A DNA stretch of 64,000 nt from Caballeronia hypogeia (GTDB lineage Bacteria; Pseudomonadota; Gammaproteobacteria; Burkholderiales; Burkholderiaceae). Shown piece after piece: positions 1-8,935 of this stretch. Numbering within the stretch: the stretch's first letter is position 1; each line of letters begins with the position of its first letter. Both the position numbers and the translations under genes were made by a program. The DNA lies in assembly GCF_001544875.2 (NCBI RefSeq), contig NZ_FCOA02000031.1, forward strand, positions 20,626 to 84,625. The letters are read 5' to 3'. The notes under the pieces were generated by a model. It did no database searches. It was not told where the DNA came from and was given only the letters and a program-made list of their open reading frames with translations.

Positions 1-1098
1 GCGACTCGCATTCATGGTGAGACGATCACACCGTCTTTGCCGTCTTTCAACGGCGAAAAATACACTGCTTTTACGCGTCGCGAACCGGTTGGCGTTGTGG
101 TCGGGATTGTTCCCTGGAACTTCTCGATCATGATCGCAGTATGGAAATTCGCTTCAGCTTTGGCAACCGGCTGCACGAGTGTCATCAAACCCAGTCAATT
201 TACGCCTCTCACTCTTTTGCGAATCGCCGAACTTGCGACAGAGGCTGGATTGCCTGCGGGTGCACTCAACGTGGTCAGCGGAGGCGGAGAGGCCGGGCGT
301 CGCCTTATCGAGCACAAAGACACTGCCAAGGTCAGCTTTACGGGATCCGTGCAAACTGGAATGGCGGTGGGTAGCGTCGCAATGCAGTCAAAGCTCACTA
401 GGGCGACGCTGGAATTGGGTGGCAAGAACTCCGTCGGTTTTCTTAAGGATGTGGATGCAGATCGAACGGTAGCTGGCATCCTCGAGGCCGGATTTGTGCA
501 CCAAGGTCAAATCTGTGCTGCGGGCGAGCGATTTTTCGTTCACCGGTCGAGGATCGACGAAACTCTCGAGAAACTCTCGAAGGCGCTAGCGTCGTTCAGG
601 ATTGGCGATCCTATGGACGAGGCGACGCAGTTCGGTCCTCTTTCGAACGAGGCCCATTTTGCGAAGATTCAGTCATTCTTTTCGCAGGCACGAAGTGATG
701 GCAGCACGATCGTGTATGGGGCCGAGTCTCTCGACCGTCCCGGATATTTCGTGAAACCCACGGCAATCTTGGTAAGCGATGCAAATGCCCCCTTGCTTAC
801 CGAGGAGACTTTCGGTCCCATCGCAACGCTCCTGGCTTATGACGAAGAGGAGGAGCTTCTGAGCCTATTCAATGACACTCCCTTCGGGCTTTCCGCTAGC
901 CTTTGGACGAACGACCTCAGCAAAGCCTTTGGTTACGTTCCGCGAATCGAAGCTGGGACAGTCTGGGTGAACATGCATACCTTTCTGGACCCCGCCGTGC
1001 CATTCGGTGGCGTGAAGCAATCAGGGATAGGGCGAGAGTTCGGTTCAGCGTTCATCGAGGACTATACGGAACTTAAATCGGTATTCATTCGTCACTGA
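1..1098 (+). CDS. Aldehyde dehydrogenase, phenylacetaldehyde dehydrogenase-like (5' partial)
   Basis: NAD(P)-dependent oxidation of an aldehyde to its acid. The reading frame is open from base 1, so the N-terminus lies outside the window; the TTG at 37 is only an internal codon. What is visible covers most of the cofactor and catalytic domains: the PWNF motif, SFTGS, ELGGKN with the general-base Glu, and GQICAAGER with the catalytic Cys codon at 514-516. The protein ends in the usual FGGVKQSGIGRE region, so the 3' end is intact. The family resembles FeaB-type phenylacetaldehyde dehydrogenases. The following moaF homologue fits a monoamine-degradation setting, because moaF is linked to tyramine oxidase control in Klebsiella, but the substrate is inferred only. 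Confidence 0.9.
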   Translation, partial: ATRIHGETITPSLPSFNGEKYTAFTRREPVGVVVGIVPWNFSIMIAVWKFASALATGCTSVIKPSQFTPLTLLRIAELATEAGLPAGALNVVSGGGEAGRRLIEHKDTAKVSFTGSVQTGMAVGSVAMQSKLTRATLELGGKNSVGFLKDVDADRTVAGILEAGFVHQGQICAAGERFFVHRSRIDETLEKLSKALASFRIGDPMDEATQFGPLSNEAHFAKIQSFFSQARSDGSTIVYGAESLDRPGYFVKPTAILVSDANAPLLTEETFGPIATLLAYDEEEELLSLFNDTPFGLSASLWTNDLSKAFGYVPRIEAGTVWVNMHTFLDPAVPFGGVKQSGIGREFGSAFIEDYTELKSVFIRH

Positions 1099-1322
1099 CG
1101 CGTCAAATCTCGCAGACGGAACGCTCATGAGCGGTCTCGATGGCAACGGCCGAAAAGTCACCGCCCGCCATCGAGATCGGCGAGCGACGAATGAGTTGCG
1201 AAGAATCATCCTTTTAGTTGATTCCCCGCAGATGCCAGCGTGGCTACAGTATTTCCCAGCGTGGCGATCAAAAACTGCTGTTCAGTCGCTTTCGCGTATT
1301 CAAATCAAACGGAGATGCTGTC

Positions 1323-2132
1323 ATGTCGACCCAGCCCCCTTTCATTCCCGTCGGTGCTCTCGCCGAGGGCTTTGCTCCTGAGAGCAATATTCTTGCTTCT
1401 GTCAGTGATCTCGCAGGGCGCACGATCCAGTTGGACTTTGGAGGCGGAACGCTCGAAACGCTGAGTTTTCCTGGGGTCGAACGGATTCGCTTCGGCGAAA
1501 GCGACTTCTCGTGCCGCGTCACATCGTTGCGGTCGAGCGTCTATTTTGTCGACTTCATCGGCGGCGGTGATACACGCCCTTCTGCGACGACGAGTTTAGT
1601 CCTCGATATGGGGAAAGGCCTCGTAACATCGGTCGTCGGGCTGCTTCCATCCGAGTCTGAAGCGCGTATCGATGCCATTGCTCGCGTAGAACGGGGATTG
1701 CCGTTGACTTCTGTGTCGGTGAGGATTCGCCATGGCAGAATCCTCACCGACGGCATGCATCTTGAAACGCCGCTTCACGCTCCGACAGACGACTTGATTG
1801 GCAAGCGGGTCCTGTACGACTACTCCGCTACTGAAAGGTACGAGCACGTCTATCTCAACAGGAACCTCTACGCCTGGCATTGCCTGAGCGGGGTCGAAGC
1901 GGAACTTGCAGACGTCGATCAGTGCTATTACATTGCCATCGCAGAGCAACTCTATTTGTTCATCTGGTGCGAGAAGATCATCCCGACCGTGGGTATCATC
2001 CTGATCGATTTCGAGCGGCGCAAGACCGACGGCAAGCTCGTCGGATATGAGGGTACGGACTTTGGAAAGCTGTCGAATTTTCCGGTGGGCGCGCACCTTC
2101 AGGTCTTGAACGAAACGCGATATTCAGAGTAA
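1323..2132 (+). CDS. moaF: MoaF-family protein
   Basis: A 269-residue protein with the two-part organisation of MoaF (N- and C-terminal beta-rich domains). The N-terminal stretch FIPVGALAEGFAP is typical. MoaF was named as a molybdenum-cofactor protein F in the Klebsiella monoamine regulon; its biochemical role is not settled. I placed the start at the ATG at 1323 because GGAG lies about 10 bases upstream at 1311-1314 and the recognisable domain begins immediately; the frame is open further upstream without another good start. It follows the aldehyde dehydrogenase by 224 bases on the same strand, so the two may be co-expressed. Recognition is from family memory, without an alignment. Confidence 0.75.
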   Translation: MSTQPPFIPVGALAEGFAPESNILASVSDLAGRTIQLDFGGGTLETLSFPGVERIRFGESDFSCRVTSLRSSVYFVDFIGGGDTRPSATTSLVLDMGKGLVTSVVGLLPSESEARIDAIARVERGLPLTSVSVRIRHGRILTDGMHLETPLHAPTDDLIGKRVLYDYSATERYEHVYLNRNLYAWHCLSGVEAELADVDQCYYIAIAEQLYLFIWCEKIIPTVGIILIDFERRKTDGKLVGYEGTDFGKLSNFPVGAHLQVLNETRYSE

Positions 2133-2246
2133 GTTTTGACCATCGCGGGCGCAGTTCTTCGCCACGTCGACATACCGCATGAAAGGTCTCGACATGGGAC
2201 GGACAGTCGTGCTTCGGATGAGGCGCGATCGCGCCGTCTCTCCGAC

Positions 2247-3194
2247 TTATCCCACCAGCCGCGCGATGGCGTCGCGATACTCTCCGACGATCCGCTCGAC
2301 GACTTCCGCCGCGCCCGGAAGATCGCGAATCAAACCCGCCGACTGGCCGAGTTCGACCTTGCCACGTTCGATATCGCCATCGAGCGCAGCCTGACGTAGC
2401 GTGCTGCTCGCGAACAGCGCGTCGTAAGCGGAATCGTCGGCTTCGTGTTTGTCTGCATGCAGCACGTCGTGTGCGAAAGCGTTCTTCGTCATGCGGACCG
2501 GCAGCTTGCGCACGCCGACGAGCACGGTGTCGTCGATCTCGGTATCGAGCACCGCATGCTTGTAATTCTCGTGCACTCCAGACTCGCGCGTCGCAATGAA
2601 GCGCGTGCCAAGCTGTACGGCGTCTGCACCGAGCGCGAGCAAGGCAGCGACGCCATAGCCATCGGCGACGCCGCCGCCCGCAACGATCGGCACGGAGAAT
2701 TCCTGCACGGCGCGTCGCACCGCGATCAGTGTGCTCACCCCGTTGGCTGGAGGATGCCCGCCTGCCTCCGCGCCGACCACGACGAGCGCATCGACGCCCG
2801 CGCTTGTCGCCTTACGCGCGTGTTCAAGCGTGGACACAACGTGAATCCAGCGCGTGCCGATGCTGCGAAAGCGTTCTAGATGCGCCTTCGCGCCGCCTTG
2901 AGATGCGAACACGACGGGCACGCGCTCCTCTTCGATGACGTCGAGAAACAGTTCGGCTTGCGGGCGGTAGAGCGGCAGGTTCACGCCGAACGCGTGGCCA
3001 TTCACGGCTGCTTTGACTTCGCGAACGGCATCGCGGAAGGCGTCGAGATACATAGGGCCAGCGGCGATCACGCCGAGGCCTCCCGCTTTGCTGACGGCGG
3101 CGGGCAACGCGGCGTTCGATGACGCCCAGCTCATGCCCGCCTGAATGATCGGATAGCGGATGTTCAGCATCCGGGTTAGTCGTGTCTGGATCAT
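2247..3194 (-). CDS. Nitronate monooxygenase (2-nitropropane dioxygenase family)
   Basis: FMN-dependent TIM-barrel enzyme of 315 residues that would oxidise alkyl nitronates to the carbonyl compound and nitrite. The N-terminus (IRYPIIQAGMSW), the GAEAGGHPP motif carrying the likely catalytic His, and the GGGVADGYGVAALLALGADAV phosphate-binding half are all present. The ATG at 3194 was chosen over a longer frame because ACGGAAA sits just upstream and it lies 16 bases after the stop of the acyl-CoA ligase gene. It is the last gene of a five-gene minus-strand operon of CoA-ester enzymes. Many proteins of this family have unknown natural substrates, so the nitronate activity is a family assignment. 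Confidence 0.85.
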   Translation of the reverse strand: MIQTRLTRMLNIRYPIIQAGMSWASSNAALPAAVSKAGGLGVIAAGPMYLDAFRDAVREVKAAVNGHAFGVNLPLYRPQAELFLDVIEEERVPVVFASQGGAKAHLERFRSIGTRWIHVVSTLEHARKATSAGVDALVVVGAEAGGHPPANGVSTLIAVRRAVQEFSVPIVAGGGVADGYGVAALLALGADAVQLGTRFIATRESGVHENYKHAVLDTEIDDTVLVGVRKLPVRMTKNAFAHDVLHADKHEADDSAYDALFASSTLRQAALDGDIERGKVELGQSAGLIRDLPGAAEVVERIVGEYRDAIARLVG

Positions 3195-3210
3195 GGTGAT
3201 TTCCGTGTGC

Positions 3211-4875
3211 TTACGCGAGCCCGAATTGCCTGATTGCATAGTCGCGCAGCTTGTTCTTCTGCACCTTCGAGCTTCCCGTCATGCCGATGTCATCGAACGA
3301 ATGGACCAGCTCTAGATAGCGCGGGACCTTGAAGTTCGCACACCGACCCTTACAGAAGGCGATCAGCTCTTCGCTCGTCGCATCGGTGCCAGGTCGCAGC
3401 ACGACGAATGCCGCGGCGACTTCGCCCAGGCGCGCATCGGGCACGCCGACGACCTGCGCGAGTTGCACGGCCGGATGCGAGAACAGCGTTTCCTCAACTT
3501 CGGCGGGCGCGACGTTTTCGCCGCCGACGCGAAACACGTCCTTCAGGCGGCCAAGCATGCGCAGGCGTCCATCGGCATCAATCACGCCGAGATCGCCGGT
3601 GCGCAGCCAGCCATCTTCGCTGAATGCATTCGCGGTTTCCTCGGGCTTGTTGTAGTAACCCTTCATCACGCTCCAGCCGCGCACCTGGATTTCGCCGGGC
3701 GTGTTCGTGGACTGCACTTCGCCCGATTCCGTCGATACCGTGCGAATCTCGATGCCCGGATGCGGCGATGCCCAGCCCGCGACGCGAATCTCGAGCGGAT
3801 CACGCCAATCGTTGAGCACGACGTTGGGCGACGCTTCCGATTGCCCATACGCGCCGACCATATATTTCACGCCCATTACGTCATAGATCTTCTGCATGAT
3901 CTCGGGACCGGCCGCCGCCCAGCCACCACGCAGATGAATACGTTCGCGCGCGAACTCGGGGTGGCCCATCAGCATTAGAAAGATGGTGTCGTTTCCGGAT
4001 GTGAGCGTGCAACGCTCTTCGTCAAGAATCGTGAGAACGTTCGATACATCGAACGACGGCACCGACAAAAGGCATGCACCCGTGACGAGTGCGACGAGCA
4101 GCGAGAGCGTCGTGCCCGCAACATGGAAGAACGGCCGTACGCTGAAATAACGGTCGTCGCCGCGCACCCCGATGCGCAGCGCGGACGCGGCCGCATTCAT
4201 CAACATGTTGCGATGGCGCAGAAGAACGCCCTTCGGAAATGAAGTCGTGCCCGAGGTGTATTGGATCAGCAGAATATCGTCGGGGCTGACGCGTTGTGCT
4301 CGTGCGGCGGCTTCGGTACGCAGTTCGGGCGTGTCAGCCAGGCCATCGAAGCGTTCCACGCCTGCGGGCACGGTGCGAGCGGAGTCACCGACCATGATCG
4401 CCCGACGCAGAATCGGCAACGCGTCGCCGGGCAGTGTCGTATCGAACGCCGGTTCGACGTCGCGCAACAATTGCGTGTAGTCGATGTTGAGGAACGTATC
4501 GACATAGAACAGCACACGGACGTCGCCTTGCTTCAGGCAATAGTTCAGTTCGTCGACCTTGAAGCGCGTGTTGACTGGCACTGTCACCGCGCCGATCGAC
4601 GCTGCAGCATAGAACAGCACGACCCAGTCGACTGAGTTGCCCATCAGAATGCCGACGTGCTCGCCGTGCTCTACGCCAGCCGCGAGCATGCGCGCGGCGG
4701 CGCTTTGCACACGCTCATGCAGCGTTCGATAGTCGATGCGCACGTTATCGATGACAAGCGCTTCGGCATCCGGCGTATCGGCGGCGCGCCGTGCGAGAAT
4801 CGCGGGCAACGTGACGGCGCCGGTGAGGCCGAATTGCGCCGCATAGGCGGCGTAGTCCGTGTTCGCGTCATGCAT
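3211..4875 (-). CDS. AMP-dependent acyl-CoA synthetase/ligase
   Basis: ANL-superfamily enzyme of 554 residues that activates a carboxylic acid to its CoA thioester through an acyl-adenylate. Visible motifs are the P-loop YTSGTTSFPKG, AYGQSEASP, GWLRTGDLG, GRLKDVFRVGGENVAPAEVE, and the C-terminal GSSKVQKNKL with the catalytic Lys. The start at 4875 (MHDANTDYAAYAAQFG) overlaps the 3' end of the upstream crotonase gene by 8 bases, the usual coupling geometry in this operon. With a CoA-transferase and two crotonases in the same transcript it probably supplies the CoA ester for a short beta-oxidation-like route. The acid substrate cannot be read from the sequence. Confidence 0.88.
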   Translation of the reverse strand: MHDANTDYAAYAAQFGLTGAVTLPAILARRAADTPDAEALVIDNVRIDYRTLHERVQSAAARMLAAGVEHGEHVGILMGNSVDWVVLFYAAASIGAVTVPVNTRFKVDELNYCLKQGDVRVLFYVDTFLNIDYTQLLRDVEPAFDTTLPGDALPILRRAIMVGDSARTVPAGVERFDGLADTPELRTEAAARAQRVSPDDILLIQYTSGTTSFPKGVLLRHRNMLMNAAASALRIGVRGDDRYFSVRPFFHVAGTTLSLLVALVTGACLLSVPSFDVSNVLTILDEERCTLTSGNDTIFLMLMGHPEFARERIHLRGGWAAAGPEIMQKIYDVMGVKYMVGAYGQSEASPNVVLNDWRDPLEIRVAGWASPHPGIEIRTVSTESGEVQSTNTPGEIQVRGWSVMKGYYNKPEETANAFSEDGWLRTGDLGVIDADGRLRMLGRLKDVFRVGGENVAPAEVEETLFSHPAVQLAQVVGVPDARLGEVAAAFVVLRPGTDATSEELIAFCKGRCANFKVPRYLELVHSFDDIGMTGSSKVQKNKLRDYAIRQFGLA

Positions 4876-5656
4876 GGCCGTTTTCCCGAGGTTGATTGGC
4901 GGTTTCGCTGGTTTGACCGAACGAAGCAATGGATTGCTTCCAGTCCGAGGTCTGAAGAAGTGTGTCGATCGCAAGCATTTCAATGGCGAGCGCGCCTGCC
5001 GGGTCCGTTTCCACCCCGCGATCGATGCAATCGCGCGTCAGGCGCATAGCGAGTGCCGGCGCGGCAGCAATATCGTCGGCCATCTGACGCACAAGGGTCA
5101 ACGCGTCGTCGTGCGGGATGATGCGCGACACGAGTCCGACCTGCTGCGCTTCCTGCGCGGATAACGCGCGCCCCGTGTACGCCATGTCCTTCGCGAGCCG
5201 TTTGCCGACGATACGTGGCAGGCGCTGCGTCGCACCGACCGTGCCCCACAACGCTTCTGGCGTGCGAAAACTCGCGTCGCGGGTCGCGACGATGAAATCG
5301 CACGCCATTGCGATCTCGCCACCTGAGCCGACCGCCGGGCCTTCGACGAGAGCAATGCACGGCTTGCCGATCTGCTCGAGCGCGTCATAGGCGGCGAAGG
5401 CCTTCAGCCTGCGGGCGCGCACGTCATCAATGGACATGCCTTTGCGCTCCTTCAGATCCGCCCCCGCACAAAACACAGCACCGTTCGCGCGCACAATCAC
5501 GCAATGAACCGATTCGTCAGTGCGCAATTCGATGGCGGCGGCACGCAAGGCATCGCACATGGGCCCGTTGAGCGCATTGCGTTGCTCGGGCCGGTTCAGC
5601 ACGATCTCGGCGACGTGTTCACGCCGCTCGACGATAAGCGTGTCGTTACTTGTCAT
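4868..5656 (-). CDS. Enoyl-CoA hydratase (crotonase family), both catalytic Glu retained
   Basis: Crotonase-fold protein of 262 residues. The oxyanion-hole segment FCAGADLKERKG and the segments GSGGEIAMACD and PEALWGTVGATQRLP are present. The two glutamates that act as acid and base in classical enoyl-CoA hydratase (in GGEIAMACD and PEALWG) are conserved, so hydration of a 2-enoyl-CoA is credible. It sits between a CaiB-type CoA-transferase gene upstream (30 bases) and the acyl-CoA ligase downstream (8-base overlap). A CaiD-like role is possible given the CaiB and ligase neighbours, but sequence alone does not separate the many crotonase activities. Confidence 0.87.
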   Translation of the reverse strand: MTSNDTLIVERREHVAEIVLNRPEQRNALNGPMCDALRAAAIELRTDESVHCVIVRANGAVFCAGADLKERKGMSIDDVRARRLKAFAAYDALEQIGKPCIALVEGPAVGSGGEIAMACDFIVATRDASFRTPEALWGTVGATQRLPRIVGKRLAKDMAYTGRALSAQEAQQVGLVSRIIPHDDALTLVRQMADDIAAAPALAMRLTRDCIDRGVETDPAGALAIEMLAIDTLLQTSDWKQSIASFGQTSETANQPRENGHA

Positions 5657-5686
5657 GGTGTCTTCCGGTGTGTCTCTATGATGCGT

Positions 5687-6895
5687 TCAGATCGCGCCGT
5701 CGCGACGCAGCGCGGCGATATGCTGCGCGTCGTAACCGAGTCGTTCGCTCAGGACTTTTTCCGTGTGTTCGCCGAGTAGAGGCGGGCGCACGACTTCGGG
5801 ATCGGCGAAACCGTCGAACTTGAACGGCAGCGGCAGAGCGCCGAAGATGCCGACCGTCGGATGCTCGAAGGAACCGACCATGCCGCGTACGCGCACATGC
5901 GGATCGGCAAGCACCTCGGCGATGTCGTTGATCGGGCCGGCGGGCACGCCTACGGCATCGCACGCTTCACACAGTGCCGTGCGCGTCCATCCGGAAATCG
6001 CCTTTGAAAGCGCGCTCATCACGCGCTCGCGGCGTGCGACGCGCCCCGCGTTGGTCATCAAATCGAGATCCGCGGCGAGGACATCGAGTTTGAGCAGTTC
6101 GCATAGCGGCAGCCAGTGCTGATCGCTGCACGTGATATGCACGAAGGCGCCATCGCTGCATGCGAACGTGGCCGAGGGCACGCGCCCGGGATGTTCGGTG
6201 CCCAGACGCGGCGGCACTTCGTTCAGCGCGAAGTATCGGCCGGCGGCAAGCGTGAGCAAACTCACCTGTCCGTCGAGCATCGAGAAATCGATGTGGCAGC
6301 CTTTTCCCGTCAAGGAACGGCCATTGAGCGCGGACAACAGGCCGATTGCGATCCACATGCCCGAGGTCAGATCGGCGATCGGCAAGCCCGGTTTGACCGG
6401 ACCGCCACCACGCTCGCCGGTCAGACTCATGAGCCCGCCCATCGCCTGGAACACCGTGTCGTAGCCTTTGCGTTTCGCGTACGGACCGGTCTGCCCGAAG
6501 CCCGTGCACGACACATAGATGAGCCGTTCATTTTCCGTGCGCAGCACTTCGTGATCTAGCCCGTAACGCTTGAGCGTGCCCACCGGAAAGTTTTCGATGA
6601 CGATGTCGGCGCCCGCCGCGAGTTCGCGCACGATGCGCCGTCCCGCATCGGTCTTAAGATTCGCGGTGACCGATTGCTTGCCGCGATTGCACGCGAAGAA
6701 ATACGCGGATTCATCGCCAACGGGCGGCTCGAAGCTGCGTGTTTCATCGCCCGTGCCGGGTTGTTCGATCTTGATGACGTTCGCGCCGAGTTCGGCCAGG
6801 ATCATGTCCGCGAATGGGCAAGCGAGCACGCGCGCGAGTTCGATTACGGTGACGTTGGCGAGCGGCTTCACAGGTGACGTGCTGAATGCGTTCAT
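5687..6895 (-). CDS. CaiB/BaiF-family CoA-transferase (class III)
   Basis: A 402-residue class III CoA-transferase that would move CoA between carboxylic acids through a mixed anhydride on an Asp. The N-terminal VIELARVLACPFADMILAELGA, the segment GLPIADLTSGMW with the expected catalytic Asp, and the C-terminal region with PAGPIND and HPTVG are all family-typical. Length matches the family. Its start overlaps the stop of the upstream crotonase gene by 4 bases (ATGA), so translation is coupled. Together with the ligase it gives the operon two ways to make CoA esters. Donor and acceptor are unknown. Confidence 0.88.
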   Translation of the reverse strand: MNAFSTSPVKPLANVTVIELARVLACPFADMILAELGANVIKIEQPGTGDETRSFEPPVGDESAYFFACNRGKQSVTANLKTDAGRRIVRELAAGADIVIENFPVGTLKRYGLDHEVLRTENERLIYVSCTGFGQTGPYAKRKGYDTVFQAMGGLMSLTGERGGGPVKPGLPIADLTSGMWIAIGLLSALNGRSLTGKGCHIDFSMLDGQVSLLTLAAGRYFALNEVPPRLGTEHPGRVPSATFACSDGAFVHITCSDQHWLPLCELLKLDVLAADLDLMTNAGRVARRERVMSALSKAISGWTRTALCEACDAVGVPAGPINDIAEVLADPHVRVRGMVGSFEHPTVGIFGALPLPFKFDGFADPEVVRPPLLGEHTEKVLSERLGYDAQHIAALRRDGAI

Positions 6896-7656
6896 TTGTC
6901 GTTCGTCTGCGGCTGGCGGAAGCTGCGCATCATCATGTTGGTGTCGAGCGATGCATCGAGCGCCTGTTGCAGCGGCAGATCCGCGACGCGATGAAAGAGC
7001 CGCTTGGTCGCGGACATGGCCGGCGCGTTGAAAGCTCCAAGCCGTTCCGCAATGGCAACGGCGGAATCAAGCATCGTTTCGTCCGATACTACGCGGTTCG
7101 CAAGTCCCAGCGACAGCGCGCGCGACGCGTCCACCGCTTCGCCGAGCGACACCATTTCGAATGCGGTCTTGCGTCCGACCTGGCGCACGAGGTTCGCCAT
7201 GACGATGGCCGCGACGATGCCGTGCTTCAGCTCCGGATAGCCGAGTTTAAGGCTCTCGCCCACAACGAGCATGTCGCACGCGAGCGCGAGACCTGCGCCG
7301 CCGCCCATCGCATAGCCGTGCGCCGCGCCGATTACCGGCTTGCCGATCTGCGAGAACGTGCGATGCAGCCCGGTCGTGAGATGCGCGCGATCCAGCGCGG
7401 CTTGTGCAGCGTTTGCCGCATCTCCTTGCTGGACGAAGCCTCCAAATTCGTTGACATCCGCCCCTGCACAGAACGCTTTGCCCGCGCCCGTGAGCACGAT
7501 GGACTTGACGCTTGCATCGCGCTCGGCAGCGTGCAGCGCATCGACCAGGGCTTGCGTGAGTTCGTTATTAAGCGCGTTGCGCTTGTCGGGGCGATTCATC
7601 GTGAGCACGCGCACCGAGGCGCGGTCTTCGATGAGGAGGCTGTCGGTTGGAGTCAT
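6892..7656 (-). CDS. Crotonase-family protein lacking the first catalytic Glu
   Basis: First gene of the minus-strand operon, 254 residues from the ATG at 7656 (MTPTDSLLIEDRASV). The fold is a clear crotonase: FCAGADVNEFGGF, GGGAGLALACDML and YPELKHGIVAAI. The position that holds the first catalytic Glu in hydratases (C-E-L-A-M in the rat enzyme) is A-G-L-A-L here, so one Glu is replaced by Gly while the second (YPELK) remains. One-Glu crotonases are often isomerases or other CoA-ester enzymes, so I do not call it a hydratase. A longer in-frame start at 7713 exists but would overlap the -10 box predicted at 7713-7718, and nothing upstream of 7656 looks like the family. Confidence 0.83.
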   Translation of the reverse strand: MTPTDSLLIEDRASVRVLTMNRPDKRNALNNELTQALVDALHAAERDASVKSIVLTGAGKAFCAGADVNEFGGFVQQGDAANAAQAALDRAHLTTGLHRTFSQIGKPVIGAAHGYAMGGGAGLALACDMLVVGESLKLGYPELKHGIVAAIVMANLVRQVGRKTAFEMVSLGEAVDASRALSLGLANRVVSDETMLDSAVAIAERLGAFNAPAMSATKRLFHRVADLPLQQALDASLDTNMMMRSFRQPQTNDK

Positions 7657-7712
7657 GAGCGGTCGGGTCCTTGGCGCGGTGAACGGTGCCGCCAAATGCG
7701 GCGCATGAACCA

Positions 7713-7741
7713 AGATTAGAGTCGATGTGTGATGAAGTCAA
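7713..7741 (-). promoter_or_regulatory. Predicted sigma-70 promoter of the acyl-CoA operon
   Basis: Read on the minus strand, TTGACT (7741-7736) and TAATCT (7718-7713) are separated by exactly 17 bases, with the start codon about 57 bases downstream. The spacer contains CACATCGAC, which resembles the ACATCGATGT dyad in the divergent promoter at 7918 and is a candidate MarR half-site. Confidence 0.55.
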
Positions 7742-7917
7742 CTAAAAATGATTGATTCACGCACGCAGTACAACGTTAAATCATGCGTGTTAACCCGCAT
7801 TCGAGCAGATCGCGCGACAATATTCTTACGGTTACAGTTCGCTATGAGGCCCGTTTTTAGGCTATAAGAGCCGATCTTGCTCGGTTAATAGCGAGTGGGA
7901 ACGGGTTTTATATTTAG

Positions 7918-7946
7918 TTGACAATGAATCACATCGATGTTTTGAT
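7918..7946 (+). promoter_or_regulatory. Predicted sigma-70 promoter of the HMG-lyase-like operon, with dyad
   Basis: TTGACA (7918-7923), a 17-base spacer and TTTGAT (7941-7946), 39 bases before the ATG at 7985. The perfect 10-bp dyad ACATCGATGT (7931-7940) fills the spacer, a position where a bound repressor would block polymerase. The upstream block TTTAGTTGAC is shared, in inverted orientation, with the divergent promoter at 7741. Confidence 0.55.
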
Positions 7947-7984
7947 GCGTTCGACAGTCAACCATTTCTGGAACAGCCCAAACA

Positions 7985-8935
7985 ATGTCCGATCTCACTC
8001 TGTGCGAGTGCTTCGCACGCGACGGGTTACAGCACGAGACCGACTTCATCGAAACGGAGACGAAGGCCGCGCTCATCGACCGCTTTGCGCGCGCTGGTTT
8101 CGCGCGCGTCGAGGCCACCTCTTACTCGAATCCGGCGGTCGTGCCTCAATTCGCCGATGCGACCGACGTGCTGAAACGCCTGCCGCGCGTCGACGGCGTC
8201 CATTACAAGGCGACCTGCGCGAACGTGCGCGCGGTCGAACGCGCGCTTGCGGACCTCGACGTGGGAATCGGCGCGAACGAAATCAGCCTTCTGGTTTCCG
8301 CGAGCGAAGCCCATTCGACGCGCAATCTCAAGGCATCGCGCGCGGAACAATGGGCGCGCGTAGAAGCGATGGCGCATGCCGCGCAAGGGCGCTTTCGTCT
8401 GATTGGCACGATCTCAGTCGCGTTTGGGTGTCCGTTCGAAGGTGCGATCGACGAAGCCAGCGTGCTTGCCGACGTCGAACGTTTCGCCACGCTTGGCGTG
8501 CGTCATGTGACGCTCGGCGACACCATCGGCGTGGCGACACAAGCGTCCACGCAACGCCTTTTTCGCGGGATGCTGCGCGCGCTTCCGGAAGTCGATGCCA
8601 TCGCGCATTTCCATGACACGCGCGGCACGGGCATCGTCAACTACCTCGCCGCGCTTGACGCGGGGGTGCGACATTTCGACGTGGCGTTCGGCGGCGTCGG
8701 CGGCCATCCGGCGAAAGTGAAGTACGGCGGCGGCGTGACGGGCAACGTCTGCACCGAAGACTTCGTGAACGTGCTCGAAACGATGGGAGTGGATACCGGC
8801 ATCGATCTGTCGGCGATGATGGGTGCATCGCTCGCCTGCGAAGAAGCGCTCGGACGAACGCTCGCAAGCCGCGTGGCGCGCACGGGTCTCAATCCTATGC
8901 TTACGGACCGCGCCGCCGCGGTGAGCGCCATATGA
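7985..8935 (+). CDS. HMG-CoA lyase-like aldolase (HMGL/DRE-TIM family) with Cys-to-His change
   Basis: A 316-residue TIM-barrel protein of the HMGL-like family, which cleaves or forms C-C bonds on CoA esters or 2-oxo acids with a divalent metal. The N-terminal RDGLQHE (RDGLQNE in lyases) and the metal-binding HFHDTRGTG are present. The segment that in HMG-CoA lyases reads GGCP...GN with the catalytic Cys reads GGHPAKVKYGGGVTGN here, so the Cys is a His. This weakens a plain HMG-CoA lyase call; a related retro-aldol or Claisen activity is equally possible. The stop overlaps the next start by 4 bases (ATGA). Confidence 0.78.
   Translation: MSDLTLCECFARDGLQHETDFIETETKAALIDRFARAGFARVEATSYSNPAVVPQFADATDVLKRLPRVDGVHYKATCANVRAVERALADLDVGIGANEISLLVSASEAHSTRNLKASRAEQWARVEAMAHAAQGRFRLIGTISVAFGCPFEGAIDEASVLADVERFATLGVRHVTLGDTIGVATQASTQRLFRGMLRALPEVDAIAHFHDTRGTGIVNYLAALDAGVRHFDVAFGGVGGHPAKVKYGGGVTGNVCTEDFVNVLETMGVDTGIDLSAMMGASLACEEALGRTLASRVARTGLNPMLTDRAAAVSAI

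Noticed and set aside
2222..2235. Perfect palindrome GGCGCGATCGCGCC between convergent moaF and nitronate monooxygenase genes
   Set aside because: It has no loop or T-run and such GC palindromes are common at this base composition. It could be part of a terminator, but I cannot support that.
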